This document shows positions 47,925 through 60,400 of a stretch of DNA of 64,000 nt, one piece after another. The notes beneath the pieces were generated by a model. The model had not been told where the DNA came from. It made no database searches and saw only the letters and a list, made by a program, of their open reading frames with translations. The DNA lies in contig JAJKFJ010022821.1 in NCBI GenBank assembly GCA_027382625.1, positions 26,658-90,657 of the forward strand, written 5' to 3'. Within the stretch, counting starts at the first letter, position 1. Each line of letters starts with the position of its first letter. Position numbers and translations under genes: made by a program. The stretch is from Tetmemena sp. SeJ-2015 (lineage: Eukaryota; Ciliophora; Spirotrichea; Sporadotrichida; Oxytrichidae).

Positions 47925-50222
47925 ACTATAGACTTAGGCTTATCACCATCTCAATTTATTTACCACTCCTCAAAGTTAACTCCAATTTTTAGCTAAGTAT
48001 AATTCAGTACTAAAAATGAGAGTAATTAGATTAAGAAATAAATAAACTAAACTTAAAGATTCTTTTTAGAACTGGAAATAAATACTTGAAATAGGGGAGG
48101 CATTTGGAAATGTTTAATACTGGTTGGATATAGATCAGTACTCAATGGGAGCTCTGCCCTCATTTTCCACATCATCGAGAGCAATAGCCATTATTGCTAA
48201 CTTTGTAGCCGATATCGCAAGCAGTGCAAGTGGAAGAGTCATCTACCTTTCCTTGTAAGCAATGATCCAATTCTGGGTCGATAGTATTTATCTTGCAAGT
48301 GAAGGAATAGTCAGCCGTGGGTTCACTGTAGTCCCTAAATGGTTCTCCACAGTCGTAGCAAATGCTAGTATCTTAGTCGTTGCAAACATTGCACGCACCC
48401 AAATTCTGACACTCTATTATATTCAAAATTAATAGCAAATCAGTTGTTGGCTTAAAATAGATAGACAAAAATTTATTCGAAATTACCTTCGCAAACTTTT
48501 AAGAATGATCTCTTTTAAAAGTCTATTATAAATTAATATTGAAATTAATTCAAAAAAAATCTGATTATTATTTAATTTGCAAACCAAATCATTCTTCTTT
48601 TTAATGATTTTTGTTTTATTTCAAAGTTTGTAGCTCTATGAATAAAAGTTCTACTTATTTTTTATTATAAACTTAATAAAAATGCATTTATTATATTTTC
48701 TTTATAAATTGTACATTTAAAAAACTTTGAAGTTGTAGTCATAGTATTCTGCAAAAATTAATTAAGTTAATTCATAATTTGCTTTAGATGCATACGCATT
48801 AAGTTATAATTGAGTAGCTTATTTTGGGGACTTGCATTTTCGTTGACAGAATTGCTTTTGCTCTGAATAGGCTTGATGAGAGATAAGTCTTCTAATTCAT
48901 TAGAGTTAGAAGCGTTTTCATCAGCTGCATCTTCTTCAGGCTGGTCATCAAAGTCGTATTCCTCCTCCCCACTGTCAAAGTCTCCCTTCTTATTTGGACT
49001 GAGATTTTACTTACCACTTTCTTTCAAATAGTTCTTCAAGAATTCTATCTCCTCATATTTCTAGTCAAGCAAATTGTGAATCACAAGCAACAAAAAATCT
49101 AACTTAAAATTGTAAGCAGCTTCTAGATATGAAGCTTCTTCTCTTCTGAATTTTACTAGACATTAGTTCTCTTCTAGGCTGAATACTGCCTATTGGAAAG
49201 AGGAGCAGTGACATAATCTTCGTCTAACTGCAAATCATCTCGGAGCTTGGTTTCGATTGAATGAGTGCCTTTGCTGAACTGATTCCTCTTTTCATCGCTA
49301 GAATCTGCAACCTTAAAAATAAGACACTAACTAAAAAGAGATTATCTATTAAAGGAGTGTGAGTTCAATCTAGAGGAAGATTGCATAAGGTTGCTCATGA
49401 AGCCAAAGCCAACTCCTTTGCTTGATGGCTTTTAATTACCTTGTGTGTCATTCTATTGATTATTCAAAAGCTCAAGGCACTGCTCTAGGTCAATAGTCTG
49501 TTGTTTTCTGTAGCTTTTCGCATTGAAAACTACTTATCCATCTTGCTCCACTAACTTCTAGTGAGATACTGACTTCCTTTATTCAGCATAGTTCGATATT
49601 CTAAAGTTAATGATTAGTTAAAGTTAATGAATGGGTGGAAATACTTACTTCTTAGACTGCACAGTCACTAGATTGAACTCTATCTCGTAAAGAAAAAGCA
49701 TGTAGAAAACTTCTCTGATATTGTAGGACCAGTGGAAGAAGAACCGATAGAAATATTTTTTTATGAACTCTAAAGTTAATGGCAGACGCTGCTCAAGTGG
49801 AAACATTCCGAGAGTTTTATATAAGGACCATAGGATTTTGGAAGTACACACATTAAATTCATTAGATAAGACAATGCATTTTTTAAATAGATTATGATCA
49901 ATCTTTTCGAGAGAAATTTACAAGGCTTGCGAATAAAAGCTGAAATCAAAATTAGAAGGGAAGCTTTCTCCTCTCTTATTGATTTTAAGCATCCAGTTAG
50001 TGACAATATCAAATGATCTATTCAGGCATTGAGAGTCAAAGACGTTAGTCTTCTTAAAGACAATAGTCACAAATATAGAAAGCAAGTGAGTATTCTGTAA
50101 GAATATATTTGAGGCTTCAATTAGTGAATCTGGGTACTCCATTATTTGAAGATTCTTCAGCTCTTGGAGAAATGCTTAATACTAGGCATGCTGGAATATC
50201 TTGCCAGAAGTTTTTTTAACTT
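47925..50222 (-). pseudogene. Inverted partial copy of the large MGxxxCC gene (3' part)
   Basis: Matches 23,630-25,712 in reverse, including IFLQNTHLLSIFVTIVFKKT, NVFDSQCLNRSFDIV, the intron near 49,610-49,650 (so it is not a cDNA copy), the acidic tail and the final LDDVENEGRAPIEY. Differences include YGPYIKLSECF for YGPYIRPLECS. Between about 48,190 and 48,780 the copy departs: after the codons for LNAYA it continues into a different AT-rich stretch, and a Cys-rich segment has been placed before the terminal exon. Confidence 0.8.
48187..48416 (-). CDS. Cys-rich segment of a surface protein (isolated MDS)
   Basis: Minus-strand frame ECQNLGACNVCNDQDTSICY, then DCGEPFRDYSEPTADYSFTC, KINTIDPELDHCLQGKVDD and SSTCTACDIGYKVSNNGYC. 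Cys spacing is of the furin/GCC2-like type common in ciliate surface proteins. No start or stop of its own. It abuts the copied terminal exon (LDDVENEGRAPIEY) directly, and no such segment lies at the matching place in the first copy of that gene. It may belong to the neighbouring beta-helix gene family. Confidence 0.7.
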
Positions 50223-53200
50223 GTCATATCGGACCAGACTGTAGAAAGTAGTCTTTCTTCGATTTATGTTTTTATCTATGAATAAACGCCATTAAGACGT
50301 ACGTAAACACTACCAGGTTTTTTGTCAGGGAGTGAGATTAACATAAAGAGAATTGTCTTGGGTTCTCTTTGTGAATTCTTATGCCATACCATTGGTATCA
50401 TTTATATGATGTCATTAGTTGTGAATAGGGAGAGGAAACTCTTAGTTCTGACTCTTATCAGTTTTTGACTTGGCATTTTGTAGGAGAAGAGCGAGGAAGC
50501 AATATGGTATGTGAGAAGTTCATGTCCATTCTCACATATAAATATATAATGGAGCTGAGCACAGATGAAGGTATATGCTATCCTCAGATCTCTTGCATTC
50601 CATTCGATCTAACTCTAGATCCAAGAAACATTATATCACACTCTTGAAAGTGGCCAAGAAATGTAATCTGACTTTCTCAAAAACTTGGGAACATCATATT
50701 CGCAAAATATGTTTCGTTCCATAGACTTTGTTATCTACCTATACAAAATACTAAACTTCAACAATGAATTTTTTTGACAAATATTGATGATCCTAGTCAT
50801 GCACTAGTGTATAAGCAACTATTTGTCGGAAATACTTGCACTCTTTGCAATTTTAAGTACTGGGGCTGGAGAGTGAGAATATTTGGCTTTGTGACGAGTA
50901 TGAGTCAAGTTACTTGCTAGATATTATACTATTTTTGAGCACTACACTAAACGAGGTTGGGTCGAGCAATTTAATAAGTCATAGATATTCTATATTAATC
51001 CATGTCTACCCACTTCTAGCTTAACACCAAAGTTTCAAGGTATATGCAATATTATCTGAGAATACATAGATTCGAATAACTATCGTATATTTGTCCAATG
51101 CCAATACAAGCCCTGAATTTGCTATTGACATTTTCGCTCTATTCTACTCTAAAATTACGACTACGTTGAGAGAAATTAATGGGTCGCACTGCCTAACTTG
51201 CTATTCGACGAACAGAGTTATATGATCCATAGTTAGTAGGAGACTAGGACTGTGGATGCCAATATCAATAGCTTGTGTGGCATTGAGAAACATGAGAGCA
51301 GCTTGGAACTCAGCTAAGCGCTCAACGGCTATTGACATTCCTTCATCTGCAAGATAAATATAATATCGACCCAGAAATATTTTGTATGAACGTCACCTAA
51401 TGCCAATGCTCAATAAGCTTCATAGAGAGAAAAAAACAGCTTTACCGATGCAGACTCTGATCACCAATTCTTAGCACAGAACGATGGAGGAGAGTCTTTG
51501 CTAGAGAGAATATTCTTTCTGGTCTATCAAAGAGAGTTTATCCTACAGTGCTTATACGGTATCATTTTCTGTGCAATTAATTCTAGCTCCTTCACAGTAA
51601 AAATTTTGTAATTCATGCCAGACCTACTAATAGAGTCCTACTTGTCTTAATTATATCTTACTTTAAACTATACTTACAATTGTCTCATACTTCTTGAAAT
51701 AAGTAACATAAACTGTTTGATCAAGATTTATCTGAGTGGAGATGGAGAGGAAGTAGTTAACTAATGATGCATGTTACGTTAGGATATTATTCAAGAGTAC
51801 AGTTTACGAATAACCATTTATTCTGTAAGAAATTAACTTTAGAGGACATCATGTTGTATGAATGAGAACGAAAGAGTTAATGTTATAGACAGACTCTATA
51901 ACTTATCTAAATTACTTACATCTGCACACTCGTGCACATCTCTGCTGCAAGCGAGCACGCGCAAATGTCGTCTTCGATGAGAGATAACTTCTTATCACGC
52001 TATCTACTCTGAAAAGCTTGCCACACTTAGTGTCATATTGACCTCCAAAGAGAGTATGTAAAGAACTTTATGCGCTCCTACCGAAATGAGAGAACGTCTA
52101 CTTGAATAGACTTAAAATCAAAACCAATGACCCCTAAAGGATCTATTGGCGGCGAACATAGATGTTGTGGATGAGTGTCAACTTTCTCTAAGACGCTTAG
52201 CTGAATCTTTGGTATTTTGGTTGTAGCATCAATATCATTGTAATACACGTAATTTTGTAGAGTTGATATTTGCTTTCCGAGACATGCTCATTCCATGCTA
52301 TATTTCAGATTAGTCATAATTAGAATACACTTCTAATCAAACAAGCCTCAGTTCGGTCTTCAATAAAGTTTTTATAAGCAGATGTAGAAATTATATTGAA
52401 TTAAATTGCATAATCCTGTAAGCTCATTATGTCTCAATTTACGGTTGCTTGCCTGTCAGTGATATCTCAGTATGCTGGATATCTTCTGACTATCGTCTAG
52501 ATTATTATCAAAAGGAAAGAGCTACAAATCTTTAAAATCGTCAAAACTAGGGAGACTTTATTTTAACCTTCTCTATTCTCTCATCTTGCATGGGTGTAAT
52601 GATATCTATTTCAGCCCTATAATAGTAGTGAGAAAAATTATATAAGGTTAAGAACTGTGCTTACTTATTCATTGCTCGCTACCACTAGAAATTTATATTT
52701 GCGAAGATTATTTTAGTCGCAGAAAGCACTTAGTCGGTGGTGCTCTAAAAAAACAATCTCCAAGTAGTCAAGAGCTACTTTATTATATGATTCTCTTCGA
52801 GGTATCTATATAGGCACAGGAAATCTTGGGCTCCGTCCAACAGCTTATTCGTAGATCGAGACGAGGCTATTGTTTGTTAGGATTTTGAGAAACGTAGAGA
52901 AATTACAGTAGCTCACGTAGTTATATAGTTTCTCTCAATTATCGCGAAACGAATTTTCGACGATTGTGTATTACTGAGCTATCGTATATCAGTAGTATTG
53001 TGGGAGCAGAGAGGACTATGAATCTATTGTAATATGAACTGATTATTTCTTTGATAAACATAGACTCCGGTGACAATTGACTGTTTATTGATGATACTGT
53101 TCTGACGAGATGGAGAACGTCACTTGTGATCTATGTATAACGAGAATTAGCGTCTCTTCGTACAATGCGTAAAACTGCGCTATATCGGTCATTCAGCAGT

Positions 53201-54480
53201 GATAAGAATATTACATATTCTCTATTATTAGTACATTTACGCATTTCCGATAGAGAGATCACGGTCTCCTCTCAGAATTCAGCCATCGAACATTCATCAA
53301 TTAGTAATATGCTTTCTTGAAACTGCAATATAAGAGCGGCGTCTCTCGTCAACTAATCTCTCGATCTACGTGCATTTTAAAAAAGCAAAGACTATTCTAT
53401 CTATAAGACATATTTAAACAAGTACACTCTCATTGATTTTTTAGCTAAAAGAGACAAAATACGTGAAGAAGCCAGACCTCAGAGATTTCTGGTAGTCTGA
53501 GTACTTGCTATCATAAGTTCGAATATCATAATGTCTCATAGGGCATATAGCCTAACAATAAAGATATGATCTAGTTCATAGCACATTATTGGAACGAGAG
53601 GGAGTTTGTTTCATCGAGCTTTTAAAAAGTATAGCTATAAATGTATTCAGTCATCTATAAGGATCCTTTGAATGCTGACGAATCAGGATTTAAAGAAAAC
53701 TTTAGGAATCATTTGCTACTACAGAGTAACTTTTATTAATGAGAATCATTAACATCTCGAGCGAGAGTAGCCATGTCGAGAATTTCAAAGAGGATACTGG
53801 TTTTAATCTCTTTTTTACCCTTGTGAGGAAAAATTATCTTCACTCACAAAATAGACTGTCTGGCAACTTGATAATTGCATCATCATCATTTAACAATTGT
53901 AAGTCTACGTTCATTAATCGCCCTAATTCTTCTTAGCTCTCTCCCATATATACATATCTGTGTACTCATATCTAGTAAGAAAGAGTTTAAATATGGAGAT
54001 AGCTCCCTATAATAGGGAGATACTCAGATGAGAGAGCATCAATGATCTCTAAAGGAGCGGTGGCAAATCTAATAAAGGCAGCTTTAACGATCGTTCATTA
54101 TCTTCAGACTTTTAATAAAGTAAGTTAGAGCTGTTTCATCCTTTAGGACTATCGACTAAATATTAGATGTATGGTCTTATTATTATTACAAGTTAAATAG
54201 GGAGAGTAGCGAAAAATTACAGAGAATACTTGCTGGATTTTCAGCTCTATGATAGAGACAAACGACTATGGAAGCCATATAATCATTAAGGACTCAGTAT
54301 TTGATAAGTTCTCTACTTGTGGATTGTTATTCGAATACACACTACAATTGAGCAAGAAGAATAAATATGACGTAACTAGTTGTAGATGACAGTCTATGAT
54401 AGAATCTATGATGATGAAACCAAGGCTACCCTAACTTGTAGCTCAGATTGCTTCAGTCTTACTATATAAGATAGCAAATA
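50223..54480. other. Homopolymer-poor stretch with one decayed trace
   Basis: About 4.3 kb with no conserved gene and short frames only. A remnant of the Cys-rich segment lies at 51,325-51,392. Confidence 0.45.
51325..51392 (+). pseudogene. Altered copy of the Cys-rich segment
   Basis: The string attccttca-ctgcaagataaata-atatcgacccagaa is shared with the coding strand of 48,187-48,416 (around its SFTCKINTIDPE codons) with a few insertions or changes. It lies in inverted orientation to that copy. Confidence 0.6.
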
Positions 54481-54499
54481 TCTATCATATTAATATTAT

Positions 54500-57400
54500 T
54501 AGCAGTTTCTTAAACTTCGGTTACTTTTTAAGATAATAAAATTCAGTAGCCATGGTCAATCCCTTCTATGGGATGCATCATCATGGAAAAATTGTTCAGC
54601 TCCAAAATTTCAATGGCCCAGTTGTAATTTTATTAAATGTGTATAATTATCAACATACTGGGATTTGACACTGGTTGCAACATCTTTTTCGAAAAAGATT
54701 ACTTGTTTGAGTACGACAAAGATAGTGATGAGTATCTCATTTTCCAATCGAATGATGGAAAAACGAGATCATATGTCTAGCACAAGCACTTAATATCAAT
54801 TCAATATAACAAAGACACTATAACTATCAAAAACAATAGGTTCAAGGGAAATTAAGTTTGAATGGAATTATTCATAATAGAGAAGAAAGAAAAGCAGTAG
54901 AGAAAGTTTAAAATAAAACAGCATTGGATTTTAAATAGGGAAATAGTTTTATTGGAGTAGCGCCATTAACATAAAACGATACTACAGCAGTTATGGCGAT
55001 TGGTCTTATAACACAGATACTTCATTTGTGCCTTGTGGTGGAGTTATTGTATCCCTAAACACCTTCTCCCATAATTAAGTTGATAAATTAAAAGCTTATT
55101 GTAATTTTGGATGTCCTCTCTATGGAGGTGGTGTTGTTCAGATGTCTTGTGAGAAGGAACCTAACTCAGATGCTCTTGACAGACCTTAGCCTTAGACGCA
55201 ACCAGATGGAGCCTATGATTCGGATGTACCAATAAGTTTCGCAAGAGCCATTACATTCAAGGATAAGATAATAAGTGCTAACAAGATCGAGTTCAGTTAG
55301 AATTAGTACGACTATAACTTTGGTGCTAACAATGAGGGCATACTAGATATAAGAGGAGTATCATACATTCATCTGGTTGAGGAAAGTTTCTCAAATAACG
55401 GAGAGACACTTAGAGAGTTTTACTGGAATCTTAGAAATTACACAACTACTGCTGGTTTGAAGATTTAGCTTTACAGTATTGGTTGGGATGATTACTTAGC
55501 GAACACTGAAATGAGCATCTTTTTGTTTTAAGATTATGACTATGAATTTGATCCATTGCTAGATTAGCTTTCTTTAGGCTGCATCTATGCTGAAAGTGCA
55601 GTGAATGTGACTCTTGATGGATTGACTTTCAACAACAATTTCATATTTGACTATGCTCCTAACATCACCAGAGGAGCTATCTTGACTCTCAAATACCACA
55701 AGGGCGATCTAGGGATTATCAACTCCATATTCACAAACATGTCAGGTTACGTCAACAGCCAACCTTTTATAGATCACATCCAAGGTTCGACTAATGATTC
55801 GTGGACAGATTTACGATTTTAATTTGAGAGAGCCCCACTTATAGGTATAGATGATTCCAACCAAGTCTTAGGAACTATCCTTTCGCAATATTTCAAAAAT
55901 TATATTTTTAAGAAATAAAGGTGGTAGTAATCCGATTATATTTTAAGAATTTATGGCTTAATTTTACTTATGAAGACTGTTTGTTTTATTCTGACTCTTC
56001 TACACTAAAAACATAGACTGCCTTTGAAATTAAAACCACTCATGATACCATTAATCAAAAAAAGAATTTAAAAAAAAACCTGGAAAAATGAAAATTCCAA
56101 AATTTTTTACAAGTTTTTTGAAAATTAAGGGCAAATTTTAAAATTAATAAGGGCCCCTTTCAATAATTTTTTTCTGAAAAATAAAAATTTGTTAATGGGG
56201 GCTTTTATTTAATATTTTTAAAATAAATATTTTAGTTCAAAAAAGGGAGTAAAAATTTTTTTTTAAAAAGCCTTAAATGGAGGAAAAAATCTTTTAAAAA
56301 TTTTGGGAGCTATGCAAGAACCAAATTATCCAAGATCTTACTTATTTTTTTAATCTAATTAAAAAACTATATTGATTATCCATCAATTGATTCGTAAATG
56401 GGGTTGACAATCATTCTATCAAACTACTTCAGGATATCTGGTTTTTGTAAATCAATTCAAGTATTTGCGTATTGCAGTTGAAAATAGCAACATTACCTAA
56501 GTGGAAAAATCCCCATATTTTAAAAAGCATTTTTATGGGTTAGAAAAATTTTTTTTTTTTTTGAAAAGGGGTCTCAAATTAAGCCAATGGGACTGAAACC
56601 AAATTTTGGGTCAGGGTAACAAAATTTTTTAATTTTTTAATTTAATTATTATTTGTAATATATAGGATGCAGATTTGGATTAAAAGGAAGTGTATTCTAC
56701 ATTAACTCAGTACTGGCACTTCAACTTTCAACGAATCCTTATCAACATTCAAAAAAGAACTTGCATATTTCGGAGGAGCAGTCTATTGCAAAAACTGTAA
56801 GACATTGCTCTTTGATATGCCAATATAATTTTAATATTCATGAACACTCAAGCATTCTAAGGAGGTGTCTTTTACTTAGAACTTTCAACCAGCTCTTCAT
56901 CTTACAAGACTTATCTCTAGATATCAAGAAATTCACTATCTAAGACATTCACTCTTTTTAACGGAGGGTTTCTGTATTTTCCTCGGAAGCACTTGCACAT
57001 TGTATTTAACAATTGAACTCACAGTTTTTAAAGAGTATAAGCTCAGGCACAGCTGGCTTCTAAACTTCAGACATGATTGGTATTTTTCATTTACAAAGGA
57101 AACTCAGGAGGTGGTGTTTAAAATTTTAACTTCCACTAAAAAATGTTTAAAAGTTTGTATTTTCTACGTGCTACTGAACAAAGGGGACATTTTAATAGAC
57201 TGCACAAAAGACGTGACTATTGATTCACTTTTTCTAACTTTTATGACATTATTTCTGGAGGAGCAGCAGGAGCATAGTTTATCTCATATCTCAAAATGGA
57301 AACTAAGGGTCCATCTTACCAGTTGCAATGTAGATTGCATATCAGATAACTCTCCTGTAATGAAGGCAACCAATCTAGAAGAATACCTCTACTACTCTCC

Positions 57401-60400
57401 AAATTTCATTGATCAAGAGAACAGACATAACTTTTACATGGTAACTGGCGGTGTGGGTTAGAGTTCGCCTTAGGGAATATTTTTAGATTCAAACAACATA
57501 AAAAAGTTTAATAAAAAAATAATTAACAATTTATTAAATAAAAAGAGCTTGGAGGAGGAGTGTTTTACACTGAAGAAAATGGTAATTTAAGATTAAAATA
57601 GCAATACACAAATGTCGTGCAAATTATGGAGCAAATTTATAACTGCAAAAACTGGCAATCAAGTTATCAAAGATTAAAATTAAATTATCAAAGTTTTTGA
57701 ACTACTTCGTATTCAACAATAGAAATCGATTAAATTCTTTCATAAATTGCACAGCGGACTTATCGGGTCCCCTTATATCAGCAGTCCTCACTAAATCAAT
57801 TTCTTCAACTATCCCCTATAACCAATCTCATAAATTACCATCAATCCAGAGTTTATTCAAATTGAAAGTTACACTTCAATTCTTTGTAGCTCGCGAAGCT
57901 GGATAGAGATCTCCCAATTTAGCTTACTTAAAGACTCTGACCTTATCGAGCAACAAAATTAATACTATTCAAGATTACTACTTTCAAGTATTTTTATAGC
58001 ACCATCAATCTCTATATCGTGTTTTATGTTGTCAGGCCAGCTAGATTACTATAACTGATGACAATTTTTTTGGTTCTCCACCCAAAATATCCTTCAGACC
58101 TGAAGCTTTTAAATCTCAGTATTCTACTCAGTACACATTTTATTTGGCCCGGCTATTTCTAAAACATTCCTGTGTTTACCGTAGAAAGAATTAAAATTAT
58201 GAATTTAGCCTACATGCTTAACGGAATTTCTATCTAAGTATGTGACCGAATTCTATGACAGTGATCCTCTTTCAGTTTAATATATTTCAACTTACGGAGG
58301 GTTTATTAATTTATGACAATTGGGACTGGAACTCTAACCAATTTAGTCTTTGACTCTAATGAAACTATATTTTAAATTAATGTGGCAAACAACGGAGGAG
58401 CTTATTAAATATCAGACGACTCAGAGATCACATTCGATAATTGTACTTTCAAGAATAACAAAGCTTTTCAAGATAAAATATGATAAAAAGTTTTATTTTA
58501 TTTTCAAGGAGGAGGAGTAATGTATTTCACTAGAACAGTAGCTACTAGTGTTTTTTTAAATTTATAATTGTAGTGTTTCATTATCTCGGTCACCTTTAAA
58601 AAACCTTTGTTTTTACCTTTAATTTATTAATTTAGGGGAAAAATAAAATTTAAGGGGAAAACTAAAAAAAAATTTTGGGTTTTTAAAAAAGATTTTAAGT
58701 TTATTTTTCAATTAAAATAATTTAACCTATACCCATAATTTAATTTTCTTAATTTTAAATAATTAATTTTGTTTAATCTGCTTTTTTAGTTGAAATGAAA
58801 ATTAAATTTTAAATTCAGGTTTTCATATCCTTAATGCTGTTTAATTAAACTCAACATCAAACGATTACAAATATTGTTCTAACTCCTATCAAGGTGGAGT
58901 TTATTTCCTTTATGGAACTAAGATGAGGGATGAAGGCTCTACTTATAAATTTTTGGAAAAAAAAAGAAAAATTGTTCCTTATAGATTATTGTTTAATAAA
59001 TTTTTAAAAGGGGGGTTTTTCCCGAACAACTTTTTTAAAAGGAAGAAATTTGAAAAAAAAAACTATCCAAAAAAATTTTAAAAAAGGGGATTGTTTTTCT
59101 TTAGGTTTTTTGGTTTTGGGCTTTCCTTGAAGCCTTATTTTTTTTTAAAAAAATTTGAAAAAAAAGGGGAAAGTTAATTATTTCCTAGCCCCCAAAAAAA
59201 ATTTTGTTACCCCATTACTTTTTAAAAATTTACTTTAAAAAAATTTAAATTTTTGGGAATAAGTCGGGGTGTTTTTAAATTTTTTAATTTTTTATATTTA
59301 AAGGGTTTAACCTTTTGTTTAAAAAACTAAAATTTTTTTCCAATTCTGTTAAAAAAAAGCATTCCCCAAATTTTAGTTTATTTGCGGCCGTTTTTTAAAA
59401 TTTTCTTTCTTTTTTTGAAATGAATACTCCCTGGGGTAAAAACTTGTTTTTTTTGGTTTTCAAATTCACCTTGAATAACTGCAATTAAATTTTGTTTCCC
59501 CCACAAAAGGTAATAATATAATAATTCTCATGTGATTTACTTTTAGAGGGGTGGGCTCTTAAGCTAATGAAGCTGCTAAATACTAGAACAAAGGTGCTTT
59601 CATTCATCTTATAATGAACTTTATGTAAATATGTCTACTTTTTTAAAGGGTTTTCGCAAGATTCGGGGGAGCATCTATCTTTCCCGGGGGAAACAATTTT
59701 AAGTTTACCCATTTTTCCCCCCTTTTTTTTGTACAGTTTCGCTTTTGTTCATTAGGGGCCCCCTTTAACTTTTTCAAAGCCTTTTGATTAATCAATTTTT
59801 TAATGTTTTTTAAATTTTTAAAAATTTTAACCTTTTGTTGCAGTATGTGGCTTTAATTTTTTTTTTAAAAAAAAGGGTTTTGAAAATTTATCCTTCAGCT
59901 TAATAAATTTATGGTAAAATTTAAACTAGTGGGACCCCAAATCTCTTTACTCGATCGGTTAATTTTTTCTCAAAAGGGCACCCTCATTCAAAGGGAAGAA
60001 AAAAATTAATCTAATTTTTATGGAATAGGGAAAAAAAAAATTAACTTTTTTAAATAAGAATAAGGGGTTGGGAAATTTTTTGACTGGCGGAATATTTTTT
60101 GGCTGTTAAAAAACATCCACCTTTAAAAAAATTATCTTGGCCCCCTTTTTTTGGGGGGAGCTTATTCCCTTTTAGTTCTTACATAAACTCAAGAGGTTCT
60201 CCAATTAAAATTCTAAATTTTTTTAAAAAACAAATTTAAAATTGATAAAAAAGGGTTTTTTGGAGGGGAAATTAAAAAAAAAAGTTTTAAAAATCCCTTT
60301 TTAAAATCTTAAATTAAAAAAATTGGGCAGTGACAGGAGGAGGAATGTATCTTTCTGAATTCAGGATACAAATGCTACTTCAACTATACGGGAGCCCAAA

